DNA of 64,000 nucleotides from Eubacterium_U album (GCF_025336545.1 NZ_JAODBU010000002.1:434001-498000), one strand, 5' to 3'. Shown: positions 35,214 through 44,557, counted from the first letter of the stretch. Program-made: numbers and translations. The notes: generated by a model not told the origin, from the letters alone.

Positions 35214-36014
35214 CTAGCTTAACAATATCCTATCATTATCAAATTCTTTTTGTTTCTTCATTGAATACATCTTAATCATGTCTTCCATTGTCATGTTGTC
35301 TCTTTCATCTCCTGACAAATCAAGAAGTATTTCCCCTGAATCAAGCATAATCGTTCTTGTTCCTGTTGTTAATGACTGCTTCATGTTATGAGTAATCATC
35401 ATTGTTGTTATATTATTTTCACTTACAATTGTCTTTGTAATGTCCATAACCTTCTGTGCCGTTGCAGGATCAAGAGCTGCTGTATGTTCATCTAACAGTA
35501 ATAATTTAGGAATTGACAAAGTACACATAAGCAGTGTTACAACCTGTCTCTGTCCTCCTGAAAGCAAACCTATTTTTGTTTTCATTCTGTCTTCAATCCC
35601 CATATTATAACGTGCAAGATTTTCTCTGAAAAATTCAACTTTCTTTTTAGTAATTGCTCTTGCAAATGGATTTGAACCCTTAGATGCTCTTGAATATGCT
35701 AAAGCAAGATTTTCTTCTATTGTCATATTAGGAGCTGTTCCTTTCATTGGATCCTGAAATACTCTTCCAATAACTTTAGCTCTTGAATGTTCACTGTCAT
35801 AAGTTATATCTTTTCCATCAAGTAAAATGTGTCCTGAGTCAATCATAAAGCTTCCACATATAGCATTGAACAACGTACTCTTTCCTGCTCCGTTTGAACC
35901 GACAATCGTTACAAACTCACCATCCTCAAGCTTAAGGCTCATATTGTTAATTGCTACATGCTCATTTACTGTCCCTTTTTCAAATGTCTTTGAAATATTC
36001 TGAATATCTAACAT
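35214..36014 (-). CDS. trpZ: ABC transporter ATPase, TrpXYZ-type tryptophan importer
   Basis: 266 residues: Walker A GSNGAGKST (about 38-46), Q-loop VFQDP, signature LSGGQRQ, Walker B KLLLLDEHTAALDP and switch His in THNMKQ. The start is the ATG at 36014, overlapping the permease stop as TAATG. A longer reading lacks support. The substrate is taken from the tRNA-Trp T-box at the head of the operon. The symbol follows the naming used for such operons. Confidence 0.88.
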   Translation of the reverse strand: MLDIQNISKTFEKGTVNEHVAINNMSLKLEDGEFVTIVGSNGAGKSTLFNAICGSFMIDSGHILLDGKDITYDSEHSRAKVIGRVFQDPMKGTAPNMTIEENLALAYSRASKGSNPFARAITKKKVEFFRENLARYNMGIEDRMKTKIGLLSGGQRQVVTLLMCTLSIPKLLLLDEHTAALDPATAQKVMDITKTIVSENNITTMMITHNMKQSLTTGTRTIMLDSGEILLDLSGDERDNMTMEDMIKMYSMKKQKEFDNDRILLS

Positions 36015-36949
36015 TATTTCGCCGCCTTTCTCTGTTTTGTCTCTGCAATTTTCTGTTTTATTGCAGGAACCGCCAGTGTAATTGCTACGATTAATGCACA
36101 TGTAAATTTCATAAGATTACTGCTCAAATCTCCAAATAAATTTTCTCTAATTACAAATGCAACAATTATTTTGTAAACAATTGAACCTACAACTGCTGAA
36201 ATCATTCCAATAGTTGCTCCTCTTTTTCCAAATACGGCTTCACCTATAATAACTGCAGCCAAGCCATATATAAGTGTTCCATTTGCTGTATTTATATCTG
36301 CATATCCAACACTTTGTGATGCCATTGCTCCTGCAAGTCCTATTAAGGCATTTGCAAGCATAAGTCCTATAATCTTTGTTCTGTCAACATTAATTGAAGA
36401 TGCTCTGACCATATCAGGATTATCTCCTGTAGCTCGTATACAAAGTCCAATATGTGTCTTAAAGAACCATATTATTAATGATAAAACTACGATTACAATT
36501 ATCAAACTAACTACTGATTTTACAACACTTGTTTCAAATTGTCCTCGAATTGCAAATATCTCTTTTACTTTTTCAAATATAGTAATCTTGTTATAACTTA
36601 AGTTCGTTGTTACACCTTTTTCCGTAAGGGAATAACATACAAGATTTATCGAGTACAATCCACTCATTGTTATTATTCCCGCAAGTACAGGATGTACCTG
36701 CAACTTAGTCTGCAATAAACCTGTAATTGCTCCTGCTACTGCTCCTGCCACAATTCCTGCAAATAATGCAAGAATAGGGTGTCCGTTTAATGCAACTAAT
36801 ACTGAAATAACTGCTCCGAATCCAAAACTTCCTTCTGTTGTCAAATCAGGTATATCTAATATTCTAAGTGATATATATATTCCCATTGCCAACAATCCAT
36901 AGATCAAGCAATCCGGAATGTTTGATATATAATACTGTAATTCAATCAT
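36014..36949 (-). CDS. trpY: ABC transporter permease, TrpXYZ-type
   Basis: 311 residues with about eight membrane spans, of the BPD_transp_2 type (TTEGSFGFGAVISVLVALNG, HIGLCIRATGDNPDMVRASS). It follows the binding protein by 12 bp and is coupled to the ATPase. The second half carries the cytoplasmic coupling region TGDNPDMVRASSINVDRTKI. Confidence 0.88.
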   Translation of the reverse strand: MIELQYYISNIPDCLIYGLLAMGIYISLRILDIPDLTTEGSFGFGAVISVLVALNGHPILALFAGIVAGAVAGAITGLLQTKLQVHPVLAGIITMSGLYSINLVCYSLTEKGVTTNLSYNKITIFEKVKEIFAIRGQFETSVVKSVVSLIIVIVVLSLIIWFFKTHIGLCIRATGDNPDMVRASSINVDRTKIIGLMLANALIGLAGAMASQSVGYADINTANGTLIYGLAAVIIGEAVFGKRGATIGMISAVVGSIVYKIIVAFVIRENLFGDLSSNLMKFTCALIVAITLAVPAIKQKIAETKQRKAAK

Positions 36950-36961
36950 CTTTGTTCCTCT

Positions 36962-37978
36962 TTAGTTCTCAATTAACTTAACTTCATAATCTGTTTTAAT
37001 GTTATCTTCGCTAATTCCTAATACTTCCATTGTAGCTTTGTTAACTGTGCAATAATCAATTCCTACAACCTGTGCCGGAATATCTTCAACTTTCTTTCCA
37101 TTTACATAGTCCATTGCAATATCAACTGTTTTCTTACCAATTCCCTTATCATCAATTGCTAATGTTGCAAAACAGCCTGAAACAACTGTTGTTGCTGATG
37201 AACAATATGTTGGAATTTTCTTTTCTTTGCAAATATCTGTTAATGTACTAATTCCGTCCTGAATAATTGAATCATTTGGAATAAATATCATATCTACACC
37301 TTCTGCTACTAATGCATTTGTTGCAGATTCTACATCATTTGATGTTGGTGCTGTTTTTTCAACATATTCAACACTTGTTTTGTCTAAATATTCTTCACAC
37401 TGCTTTGCTGTGTTTGTTGCATTATCCTCATTTCCGCTATAAATGATACCAACCTTCTTTGCCGGTGTTACTGACTGAGCAAAATCAATAATGTCTGATA
37501 CAGGAATTGCATTAGATGTTCCTGTTGCATTCTTATCCGGTTTATCCATGTCTGTAATTACTCCTGCTGCTACAGGTGCTGATACAGCACAGAAAAATAC
37601 AGGTGTATCTGTTTCTGTATTAACCATAGCCTGTGTAGGAGGTGTGGCAATAGTAAATACCATATCATATGTTCCATCTGTCATATTTGTCACAATTGTT
37701 GTAAGTGCTGTTGAATCGCCTGCTGCACATTTATATTCTATCTGTGAATCCTCATATCCCTGTGCTTTTAATTCATCAATAATACCATCTCTCATATCTG
37801 TAAAAGCTCCATTTTCAATCATTGAAACTACACCAACTTTTACTTTTCCATCTCCATTAGTGTCCTTTGAATCAGTCTTTCCTGAACTGTTGCTTCCGTT
37901 TCCTCCGCATCCTGTAAATGCTGTTGCTACCATTCCTACTGTTAATAAAACGCTCAAAACTTTCTTCATCTTTCTCAT
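36962..37978 (-). CDS. trpX: ABC transporter substrate-binding lipoprotein, TrpX-type
   Basis: 338 residues, ABC substrate-binding family of the TrpX/YtrB-like (DUF534) type. Lipoprotein signal MRKMKKVLSVLLTVGMVATA with lipobox TGC (Cys about 24), then a Ser/Gly/Asn linker. I start at the ATG at 37978, seven bases after AAAGGAG, instead of an upstream GTG that overlaps the site. The operon leader carries a T-box with a UGG specifier, hence tryptophan. Confidence 0.9.
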   Translation of the reverse strand: MRKMKKVLSVLLTVGMVATAFTGCGGNGSNSSGKTDSKDTNGDGKVKVGVVSMIENGAFTDMRDGIIDELKAQGYEDSQIEYKCAAGDSTALTTIVTNMTDGTYDMVFTIATPPTQAMVNTETDTPVFFCAVSAPVAAGVITDMDKPDKNATGTSNAIPVSDIIDFAQSVTPAKKVGIIYSGNEDNATNTAKQCEEYLDKTSVEYVEKTAPTSNDVESATNALVAEGVDMIFIPNDSIIQDGISTLTDICKEKKIPTYCSSATTVVSGCFATLAIDDKGIGKKTVDIAMDYVNGKKVEDIPAQVVGIDYCTVNKATMEVLGISEDNIKTDYEVKLIEN

Positions 37979-38046
37979 CTTTTTTCTCCTTTTCTTCACT
38001 TTGAGTTTTTTAACAATCTGGATAACCTCTAGAGTATTTATTGCAT

Positions 38047-38355
38047 AAAAAAATCCTTAACAATAACACTTAACAAAATGTTATCATCAAGGACGAAAAT
38101 ACTAAAATAATATTCCGCGGTGCCACCTTGATTCGTAAGAAAAATATCTTACACACTCAACGAGTACTATCATACTCTGTGCAACTTACGTATGCCTTCA
38201 CGTCACAGAATACTAACAAATATAATGCTTTGTTCTGTGCCCTCTGCGGTCCATTTATGTGAGCTGCGTTCTGCAAGGATTCCACCAGCCCTTGCTCTCT
38301 GTAAGTGCACGATTCACTTTTACCTCCGCATCAACGGTTTTAATGGTCATCTATA
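38047..38355 (-). promoter_or_regulatory. tRNA-Trp T-box riboswitch
   Basis: On the minus strand: Stem I closed by TGCGG/CCGCA, with specifier-loop codon UGG at 38253-38251 followed by A; distal Stem I AGCAAGG...CCTTGC; the T-box GGTGGCACCGCGGAA (38127-38113), whose UGGC can pair with the GCCA end expected of tRNA-Trp; and a terminator CCTTgATgATAACA/TGTTATtgTTAAGG with seven T (about 38091-38048). Uncharged tRNA-Trp would allow read-through into the importer genes. Confidence 0.95.
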
Positions 38356-38367
38356 TCGTTGTTTTGA

Positions 38368-38396
38368 ATTATAACGCTATAAAAAATACAAGTCAA
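38368..38396 (-). promoter_or_regulatory. sigma-A promoter of the T-box operon
   Basis: TTGACT (38396-38391), 17-bp spacer, TATAAT (38373-38368) on the minus strand. Confidence 0.85.
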
Positions 38397-38555
38397 TTAT
38401 TTTTTTATATTTTTGCCACCTAAAATTTTACACTAACTTATATTTTCTATACGTTTAAATTTTTGCCGTGAAGCAAAATTTATTTCTACTTAAAATTTGT
38501 GATAGTGGATTTTAGGCTTACATTATTTTCAAATAAAAATTAAGCATATACTAAA

Positions 38556-38606
38556 AGATGCCGAAACTATTGAGTGCTACGCACCACAATTCCGGCATCT
38601 TTTTTT
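38556..38606 (-). terminator. terminator of the SurA-like gene
   Basis: AAAAGATGCCG pairs with CGGCATCTTTT on the minus strand with an inner GTGC/GCAC stem, a few bases after the stop codon. The stretch 38400-38555 is AT-rich with no gene. Confidence 0.85.
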
Positions 38607-38608
38607 AA

Positions 38609-39334
38609 TTACTTAACGAATTTATTATCTATATCTTTTACAGATTTTACTTTTTTGTACTTCTGCTCTTTTGCTGCTTTTTCTTTAATTTTATCTAACT
38701 CTTTGTTCCACGCTTTTGTACCCGACTCATTGTTTACATCCGTACCTGGCTTCTTAACATAATCACTTTCCAATGATTCAACGTACTTTTGAATCGGCAA
38801 CTGCTTCTGATATACTTCTTTTTCATAAGCCCAATACTCATCTTCTGAATCAAACTGTGCTATCACTTTTTTTACATCATCGGCATTCTCAGCTTCATCT
38901 GACATTTTCTTCAAATCAGCAATATAATTATCCACTTCTTCATCTGTAACATCAAAACCTGCTTTTATTGCCTTAACATACATTGCATTAAATTCTTCCA
39001 TATATTTTACAGCTTCTTTTTCTGCCGTCTTCTCACTTTCTCCCTTAAGCATATAAAAAGCCTTTGAAACTTCTATTTCCCTTTTAGTTATTAAAATATC
39101 TTTCCCACACTCAAATATTTCATCTGATGCAGAATATGTTTGTGCTGCCGGTCCGTCAGTTGCAATTCTAAATTTACCTTTACTTCCTGATGTTTCATTT
39201 TTGCTGTCATCACTTAAAATTTTACCCCATTGTGACATTACATCATTACCACCAAGTGCAGTCTTTATTGGAAAATAAGCTATAACTCCTGCAACAGCTA
39301 CACATAATGCAATAATACTGATTTTCTTTTTCAT
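38609..39334 (-). CDS. SurA N-terminal-domain-like extracytoplasmic protein
   Basis: 241 residues. An N-terminal hydrophobic segment (about 5-27, IIALCVAVAGVIAYFPIKTA) follows Lys residues, making it a membrane-anchored or secreted protein. The region about 75-190 (GKDILITKREIEVSKAFYML, DVTDEEVDNYIADLK) has the helical pattern of the chaperone part of SurA/PrsA proteins. No rotamase (parvulin) domain is present, so it is at most a chaperone-like domain. Lys-rich tail. Upstream of it lies the dehydrogenase gene, 25 bp away, probably the same transcript. Confidence 0.65.
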   Translation of the reverse strand: MKKKISIIALCVAVAGVIAYFPIKTALGGNDVMSQWGKILSDDSKNETSGSKGKFRIATDGPAAQTYSASDEIFECGKDILITKREIEVSKAFYMLKGESEKTAEKEAVKYMEEFNAMYVKAIKAGFDVTDEEVDNYIADLKKMSDEAENADDVKKVIAQFDSEDEYWAYEKEVYQKQLPIQKYVESLESDYVKKPGTDVNNESGTKAWNKELDKIKEKAAKEQKYKKVKSVKDIDNKFVK

Positions 39335-39359
39335 AAAACCACCTCCAAAGTTCTTCCTA

Positions 39360-40442
39360 CTATTTCATTTTTTCTAATTTGCCCATTGAGCAGGCAACCA
39401 TTTCTTTTGTAATTTTATAAGGATTATGCTCTATATCTTTCATGGCAACTGCATTTTCAGCCAATTCTTCTAACTTGTCCTTTCCAAATTCTAAATCTGC
39501 AAGGCATGTTGGAAGACCTACATCTTTACTAAACTTATACACTTTTTCAAAGTCTTCTTCATTCTTATCTACAAGCAGCAAATTTAATACACCATAACTT
39601 ACTACTTCTCCGTGCAAATGATTCTTTTCTATGTGTGGATATGCCGTAAGAGAATAAAATATTGCATGGGCAAGTCCTGTGTTGTAATCAATTATATGCT
39701 CCGCTGTCAAAAATATAGATGCAATACCTGTTGAAACTATAATTGCTAATACAACCTGTTCATAGGCATATGAAACTTCCTGCGCATTATTTGATTCCAT
39801 TGCTTCTTTTCCATATCGAAGAACAGGTTCATAACACATTTTACTTACATCTACACCCATCTGTGTATAGTGATTTAATTCTTCTCCTCTTGAAGACATT
39901 GTACTTTCAAAGTACTTTGCCATAGTATCACCCATTCCTGCCCACATATATCTTGAAGGGGAATGTACTAAAATATCCGTATCAATAAATGCATGTACCG
40001 GTGGTGCCTGAAAGAAAAACGGTTCTTTAAATCTTCCATCAGGATAGTACATAATGGAAACACTTGTGCAGGCAGAACAGTTTGACGCTATTGTTGGGAA
40101 TGAAAATACAGGTTTACCACATTTTACCCCAAGACATTTTCCAGTATCTGTTGATTTTCCTCCACCAATTGAGAAAATCATATCTGCTTGTTTTACCAAA
40201 TCATTTTCCATTAATTTTTCTACATTTTCGTAAGTTGCTTCTCCACCATACCAGATAAAATCTAATATTTCTAATTTTGATTCTTTGCAGGCTGCTATTA
40301 TTTTATCCTTTGCGGCTGCAATTGCTTTATGCCCACCTATAGCAATAACCTTTGTACCATATGGCTCACAAATTTCAGGTATTTTATTATATACTTTATC
40401 TCCAATTGAATAACTTGGAAGATGCATACTGTAATTTTCCAT
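39360..40442 (-). CDS. iron-containing alcohol dehydrogenase, glycerol dehydrogenase type
   Basis: 360 residues, GldA-like. N-terminal NAD-binding half with SIGGGKSTDTGKCLG (phosphate loop) and FPTIASNCSACTSVSIMY, and C-terminal helical half with metal-ligand positions around HAIFYSLTAYPHIEKNHLHGEVVSYG (two conserved His). It would oxidise glycerol or a related polyol with NAD. The substrate is not certain, since family members also act on other hydroxy compounds. Confidence 0.85.
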   Translation of the reverse strand: MENYSMHLPSYSIGDKVYNKIPEICEPYGTKVIAIGGHKAIAAAKDKIIAACKESKLEILDFIWYGGEATYENVEKLMENDLVKQADMIFSIGGGKSTDTGKCLGVKCGKPVFSFPTIASNCSACTSVSIMYYPDGRFKEPFFFQAPPVHAFIDTDILVHSPSRYMWAGMGDTMAKYFESTMSSRGEELNHYTQMGVDVSKMCYEPVLRYGKEAMESNNAQEVSYAYEQVVLAIIVSTGIASIFLTAEHIIDYNTGLAHAIFYSLTAYPHIEKNHLHGEVVSYGVLNLLLVDKNEEDFEKVYKFSKDVGLPTCLADLEFGKDKLEELAENAVAMKDIEHNPYKITKEMVACSMGKLEKMK

Positions 40443-40618
40443 TTATTTTTTATGTTTCCTTTGCTAAAGTAAAATTAATATTATAGGTAAAGGCAGATTA
40501 TAAATAGCTCTGTGAATATTCCTAAGTCATTCACAAAATGAGCATCAATACTTTATGCTTTTGCCCTATCATATAAAGTATAGCACAAATCCGAGAATTT
40601 TTTCACTTAATAAAAACA

Positions 40619-40647
40619 TTGCTTATTTAACGTTTTAGCGATAATAT
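40619..40647 (+). promoter_or_regulatory. sigma-A promoter of the AEC transporter gene
   Basis: TTGCTT (40619-40624), 17-bp spacer, TAATAT (40642-40647). Confidence 0.6.
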
Positions 40648-40692
40648 TTTTAATGACTATCTACACATTTACAAATTCCGGAGGTTTTTCAA

Positions 40693-41634
40693 ATGATAAA
40701 TATATCCGTTCTTTTTAATCAGCTCATTATGCTTTTTTTAATTATATGTACCGGATATCTTGCATATAAATTACAATATTTTGACGAACTTACTAATAAG
40801 AAATTAAATAAACTGGTTGTAAATATAACCCTACCCATGACAACAATAGATTCTGTTTTGTCTATGGCACAACGTCCTAAAGGTTCAACTGTGTTATTCG
40901 TATTTATTGCTTCAATTGTTTTATACGCAGTATTACCTATTATCAGTTTTATAATAATTAAATTAATTAAAATGCCTTTCAATACACAAGGCATATATAC
41001 TTTTATGCTAACTTTTTCAAATGTAGGATTTATGGGTTTTCCTGTTATTCAGGCTGCATTTGGCTCTGAGCAGGGAACTACCGCTGTATTTTATGCAGCC
41101 ATTCTCAACATTATATTTACCTGTTGTACATTTACTTATGGAGTAGTTTTAATAGGATATGGGACTGCGAAAAAGATGGCCTTTACATTAAAAAACATAT
41201 TATCACCAGGTATAATATGCTCTTTGCTTTCCATTGTAATTTATGCATTAGACATAAGTTTTCCTATTCCTATAACAAATGCAATATCAATACTTGGTAA
41301 TCTGACCTCACCACTTGCAATGATGTTAATTGGTTCAACGTTAGCATCTATGAAAATAGGTGAAATATTTAAAGATAAAAGAGTTTACTTATTTACATTT
41401 GTCAAGCTAATTATTATTCCACTAATTTGTTATCCATTATTTCAACTATTCATTAAAGATACTTTAGTTAGAAATGTCTTTTTTATTGAATCACTAATGC
41501 CTGTAGCAAATACAGCACTTATATTTGCCACAGAATATGATTTAGACAAAAAATTAACTTCAAGAACTATTTTTTTAACAACACTTTTATCTCTATTTAC
41601 AATCCCTGCATTTTTATATTTATTTGCAGTTTAA
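40693..41634 (+). CDS. AEC-family (auxin efflux carrier-type) transporter
   Basis: 313 residues with about ten membrane spans. The N-terminal LNKLVVNITLPMTTIDSVLS and the middle FSNVGFMGFPVIQAAFG are typical of AEC proteins (MleP/YfdV-like), which move small organic anions such as malate. GGAGG lies eight bases before the ATG. It is monocistronic between its own promoter and terminator, and divergent from the GldA-like gene. Confidence 0.88.
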   Translation: MINISVLFNQLIMLFLIICTGYLAYKLQYFDELTNKKLNKLVVNITLPMTTIDSVLSMAQRPKGSTVLFVFIASIVLYAVLPIISFIIIKLIKMPFNTQGIYTFMLTFSNVGFMGFPVIQAAFGSEQGTTAVFYAAILNIIFTCCTFTYGVVLIGYGTAKKMAFTLKNILSPGIICSLLSIVIYALDISFPIPITNAISILGNLTSPLAMMLIGSTLASMKIGEIFKDKRVYLFTFVKLIIIPLICYPLFQLFIKDTLVRNVFFIESLMPVANTALIFATEYDLDKKLTSRTIFLTTLLSLFTIPAFLYLFAV

Positions 41635-41686
41635 TCTATTTTATAATATAGAATCTTCTAATTATTTTGTGTTTGGTGTCTTTACA

Positions 41687-41744
41687 AAAAAATCAGAAGC
41701 AATATTGCGTTTATTAAATTCACAATATTACTTCTGATTTTTTT
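41687..41744 (+). terminator. terminator of the AEC transporter gene
   Basis: AAATCAGAAGcAATATTG pairs with CAATATTacTTCTGATTT, followed by TTTTT. Confidence 0.9.
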
Positions 41745-41851
41745 ACTAAAAGTGTATTTTATATTTATAAATTTTTATAAAACTGTTGTTCGTTATAGTT
41801 AATATAAACTTATTTGGTATATTAAACTGCTTATTCTATATCTTATATTCT

Positions 41852-42265
41852 CTAAATAACCATGAACAAAGTTCCTGACGTGATAAGTATGCATCCTATA
41901 ATTGATTTTGATGTAAAATCTTCATGCAAAAATACAAAAGCCATAATCAAAGTTATCACTACACTTAATTTGTCTATTGGAACTACCTTTGACGCATCTC
42001 CCATCTGTAATGCTTTATAGTAGCACAACCATGAAGCTCCTGTGGCCAGCCCTGACAAAATCAAAAATATCCAACTTTTCTTTCCTATTTCCGTAATTCC
42101 CGATTGATTATTAGTCAGAAATACCATTGCCCATGCCATAATTAAAACTACCAGAGTTCTTATGGCTGTAGCCAGATTAGAATTAACTCCATCTATTCCA
42201 ACTTTAGCAAGTATAGATGTTAAAGCTGCAAATACAGATGACAAAATTGCAAATACCAACCACAT
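41852..42265 (-). CDS. half-size EamA/DMT-family membrane protein
   Basis: 137 residues containing a single five-span EamA domain (SILAKVGIDGVNSNLATAIR near residue 20, GASWLCYYKALQMGDASKVV near 80). Full-size relatives have two such domains, so this one probably dimerises. Substrate unknown. I choose the second ATG (42265), six bases after GAGGTGA. It follows the SEC-C gene by 12 bp. Confidence 0.85.
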   Translation of the reverse strand: MWLVFAILSSVFAALTSILAKVGIDGVNSNLATAIRTLVVLIMAWAMVFLTNNQSGITEIGKKSWIFLILSGLATGASWLCYYKALQMGDASKVVPIDKLSVVITLIMAFVFLHEDFTSKSIIGCILITSGTLFMVI

Positions 42266-42277
42266 TGTCATTCACCT

Positions 42278-43189
42278 CTATCTTCCGCAACAATATTTAT
42301 ATTTCTTTCCACTTCCGCAAGGGCATTTATCATTAGGATAAACTTTCTTTGTCTTAACAACCGGCTGATTAACTAATCTTTTGCCCATATTGTCAAATGT
42401 CCAAGGAATTGAATCATCTATTCTGGTAGGATTAGAAATTACCTTTCTTGCTGCTTTATTTTCGCCGGTGTTTTCTTTAACTACAGAACTTACTAATTCA
42501 ACATTAGAAGGACCATTAGGAAGTTCTCCATAAACACCTATTGTATTTATTTCCTCAACAGTTGGAATATAATATTTACTTTCATCTTTTATAGAATTGT
42601 CTTCTGAATCAGACAATCTCTTATGAGATACAACGTTATCATTAACTTCAAATTCATTATATACTTCCGGTATACTTTCAATTCTGTTAATTAACTCTTC
42701 TGTGCTTTCATTATAATTAATTCCATCTTTCATAATCTGCATAAGCAAATCTATCGAAATCTTTCCATATAATACACACATTGTTCTCAAACTGCTTAAT
42801 AAGAAACTGGTCACTTTACGTTTCTCATTAAACTCTTTATTTTCTATTTTTTCAAGTACTGCCTGAACTTCTACCGGCACTACTATTTCACCATTATTCA
42901 TTCCGCCTAAATAACCGGCTGCATATAATTTTTCATATAAAGCATCGTTAGACTTTCCACCTTCAGTTGAAGTAATTTCTTTTTTAACTGCTTCAATTTC
43001 TTCATTTGTAAGATATTGGAAATATTTTTCTACTTCTTCGTCATTCAACATATGTTCTACAATTTTATCAATCAATTGTTCTTTATTAAGTGTTGAATAA
43101 CCTCTTATCTTTTTCTGCTTAGCAATGTCTTTTAATTCATTTTTGAGAAAATCATTAAAAATTTCTTTTAAAGCTGTACCTTTTTTCAT
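42278..43189 (-). CDS. SEC-C motif protein
   Basis: 303 residues. The C-terminal NDKCPCGSGKKYKYCCGR is a SEC-C zinc-binding motif (Cys-x-Cys-x8-Cys-Cys), as at the end of SecA. The N-terminal 60 residues (LKDIAKQKKIRGYSTLNKEQ, LIDKIVEHML) look like a Rho-N/SAP-type helical unit that often binds nucleic acid. The middle is helical without a recognised domain. Function unknown. Likely cotranscribed with the EamA gene. Confidence 0.8.
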   Translation of the reverse strand: MKKGTALKEIFNDFLKNELKDIAKQKKIRGYSTLNKEQLIDKIVEHMLNDEEVEKYFQYLTNEEIEAVKKEITSTEGGKSNDALYEKLYAAGYLGGMNNGEIVVPVEVQAVLEKIENKEFNEKRKVTSFLLSSLRTMCVLYGKISIDLLMQIMKDGINYNESTEELINRIESIPEVYNEFEVNDNVVSHKRLSDSEDNSIKDESKYYIPTVEEINTIGVYGELPNGPSNVELVSSVVKENTGENKAARKVISNPTRIDDSIPWTFDNMGKRLVNQPVVKTKKVYPNDKCPCGSGKKYKYCCGR

Positions 43190-43679
43190 TAATTTAAATC
43201 CTCTCTTCTAAACGTTTAATATTTCCCTAGTTCGCGTTGATAAGCTCTTATATTATCTGCTATTTTCAACTCTAAGAACGCTTGTTTGCCGATAAAAGTA
43301 TAGCAAACTCAATTATTTTTTTCAATTGTTTTATTAAATTGAAGGTTATCATTCATATAAACCATTAGTTAATTTTTCAAATTTTATATTTCCTATTTCT
43401 AAATTTTATACTTATTTGATTTTTAATTCGTCAAATATTGAGTATGTATCACCAATATTTCTTTTAAATTATATGTTTTTTTACTAAAAAACGCACATTT
43501 TTTCATATTATCAGCAATTTTCTGTATTTTTTCATTTAAACAACATACCTTTTACTTTTTTTCTTTAATTCGACAAATATCTTTCTATACTCTACACATC
43601 TTTGGGTGTGGTTTTAGTGTGAATTTATTTCATTACTATTCCTGCCGTAAATCTTATGGCAGAAGAATGGAGAATTAAT
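43190..43679 (+). promoter_or_regulatory. 490-bp AT-rich region upstream of agrB
   Basis: TTTAATTCG(T/A)CAAATAT occurs twice, at about 43422-43438 and 43564-43580 (one mismatch in 17, 142 bp apart), the second copy running into TATACT (43586-43591). These may be regulator sites for agrBD. A small hairpin CACAtctttggGTGTG follows at about 43595-43612. No gene is seen. Confidence 0.35.
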
Positions 43680-44258
43680 ATGCAAAGTCTTATCGATGAA
43701 TTAAAAGATGAATACGGCTACAGCAGTTATGATATAGCAATGGTAAAATATGTACTTACAAGCATCTTTTATGAATTTTCAAAACTTATTATTTTCGGTA
43801 TATTTTTTGGATTTTTAGGTTATTTTAAATCATTCTTAGTTTCTTTGATTTTGCTTTTATTTTTAAGAATTAACATCGGTGGAATTCATTGTAAACATTA
43901 TATTACATGTTTTTTATTAACATTTGTCGTTTTATTTTCTTCAATTATACTACTTCCCAAACTTTTATTTGTAGCACCTATATTAATAATTTCCATATGT
44001 ACAATATGTATGATTATCAATTATAAAATAGGTCCAATAGCATCACCGTTCAGACCTTCGCCTGACAGTATTTTGATTAAGAAATGTCGAAATACCGGAT
44101 TTGTTATAATTTTTATTTTTATTATTTTTGTTAGCTTTTTCCATGAATTCAGCTTATTTGCTACATACTTTCAAGTTGGATTCTGGACTATTGTGTTACA
44201 TACAGCGCAATTATTTATTGCTAAAATCTCAAAAAAGGAGGAATGTGCTAATGCGTAA
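43680..44258 (+). CDS. agrB: accessory gene regulator B (AIP-maturing membrane peptidase)
   Basis: 192-residue polytopic cysteine protease that cuts AgrD and helps form and export the cyclic autoinducer. The active site is present: LRINIGGIHCKHYITC with His70 and Cys77, the same seven-residue spacing as His77/Cys84 of the staphylococcal enzyme. The ATG at 43680 has GGAG seven bases before it. An upstream in-frame ATG at 43656 has none. It overlaps agrD by 8 bp. Confidence 0.94.
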   Translation: MQSLIDELKDEYGYSSYDIAMVKYVLTSIFYEFSKLIIFGIFFGFLGYFKSFLVSLILLLFLRINIGGIHCKHYITCFLLTFVVLFSSIILLPKLLFVAPILIISICTICMIINYKIGPIASPFRPSPDSILIKKCRNTGFVIIFIFIIFVSFFHEFSLFATYFQVGFWTIVLHTAQLFIAKISKKEECANA

Positions 44259-44388
44259 ATTCAAACTTTCTACTTTAAACACACTTTGTACATTGTGTTT
44301 AGCATTATCATGGGGTTTTAAATTTTCAAAAGTTAGCTTTTGTTTCTTTGGGGAACCTAAACTTCCTCGCAAAGAAGACTTTGAATAA
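44251..44388 (+). CDS. agrD: AgrD cyclic autoinducer peptide precursor
   Basis: 45 residues with GGAGG nine bases before the ATG. Layout is that of AgrD: an amphipathic N-terminal helix (MRKFKLSTLNTLCTLCLALS), a short core around KVSFCFF, and a charged C-terminal recruitment tail GEPKLPRKEDFE containing the EPKxP motif. Aligning EPKLP with the Listeria YEPKSP tail places Ser29, not Cys31, five residues before the tail, i.e. a predicted ring of Ser-Phe-Cys-Phe-Phe closed by a lactone. A Cys31 thiolactone with a smaller ring is the alternative. Confidence 0.85.
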   Translation: MRKFKLSTLNTLCTLCLALSWGFKFSKVSFCFFGEPKLPRKEDFE

Positions 44389-44412
44389 TTAACCTTCATA
44401 ATCTTTTACTCC

Positions 44413-44482
44413 AAAAAATCTGCCTTCATTGACACACCCGACAGTCTGTATGACCGTCATTACAATGAAAGGCAGATTTTTA
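44413..44482. terminator. bidirectional terminator between agrBD and the AgrC-like gene
   Basis: AAAAATCTGCCTTCATTG pairs with CAATGAAaGGCAGATTTTT around a loop of about 31 bases, with A/T runs suited to both directions. Confidence 0.88.
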
Positions 44483-44557
44483 TTTGTTGATTATTACGAT
44501 GTAGACACAAAATTATTATGTTGTGGCAAAAGGCCTCAACTTTGATGCCTATGGAAT

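Noticed and set aside
37491..38048. 185-codon plus-strand ORF
   Set aside because: Antisense of the TrpX-type binding protein and the T-box terminator region.
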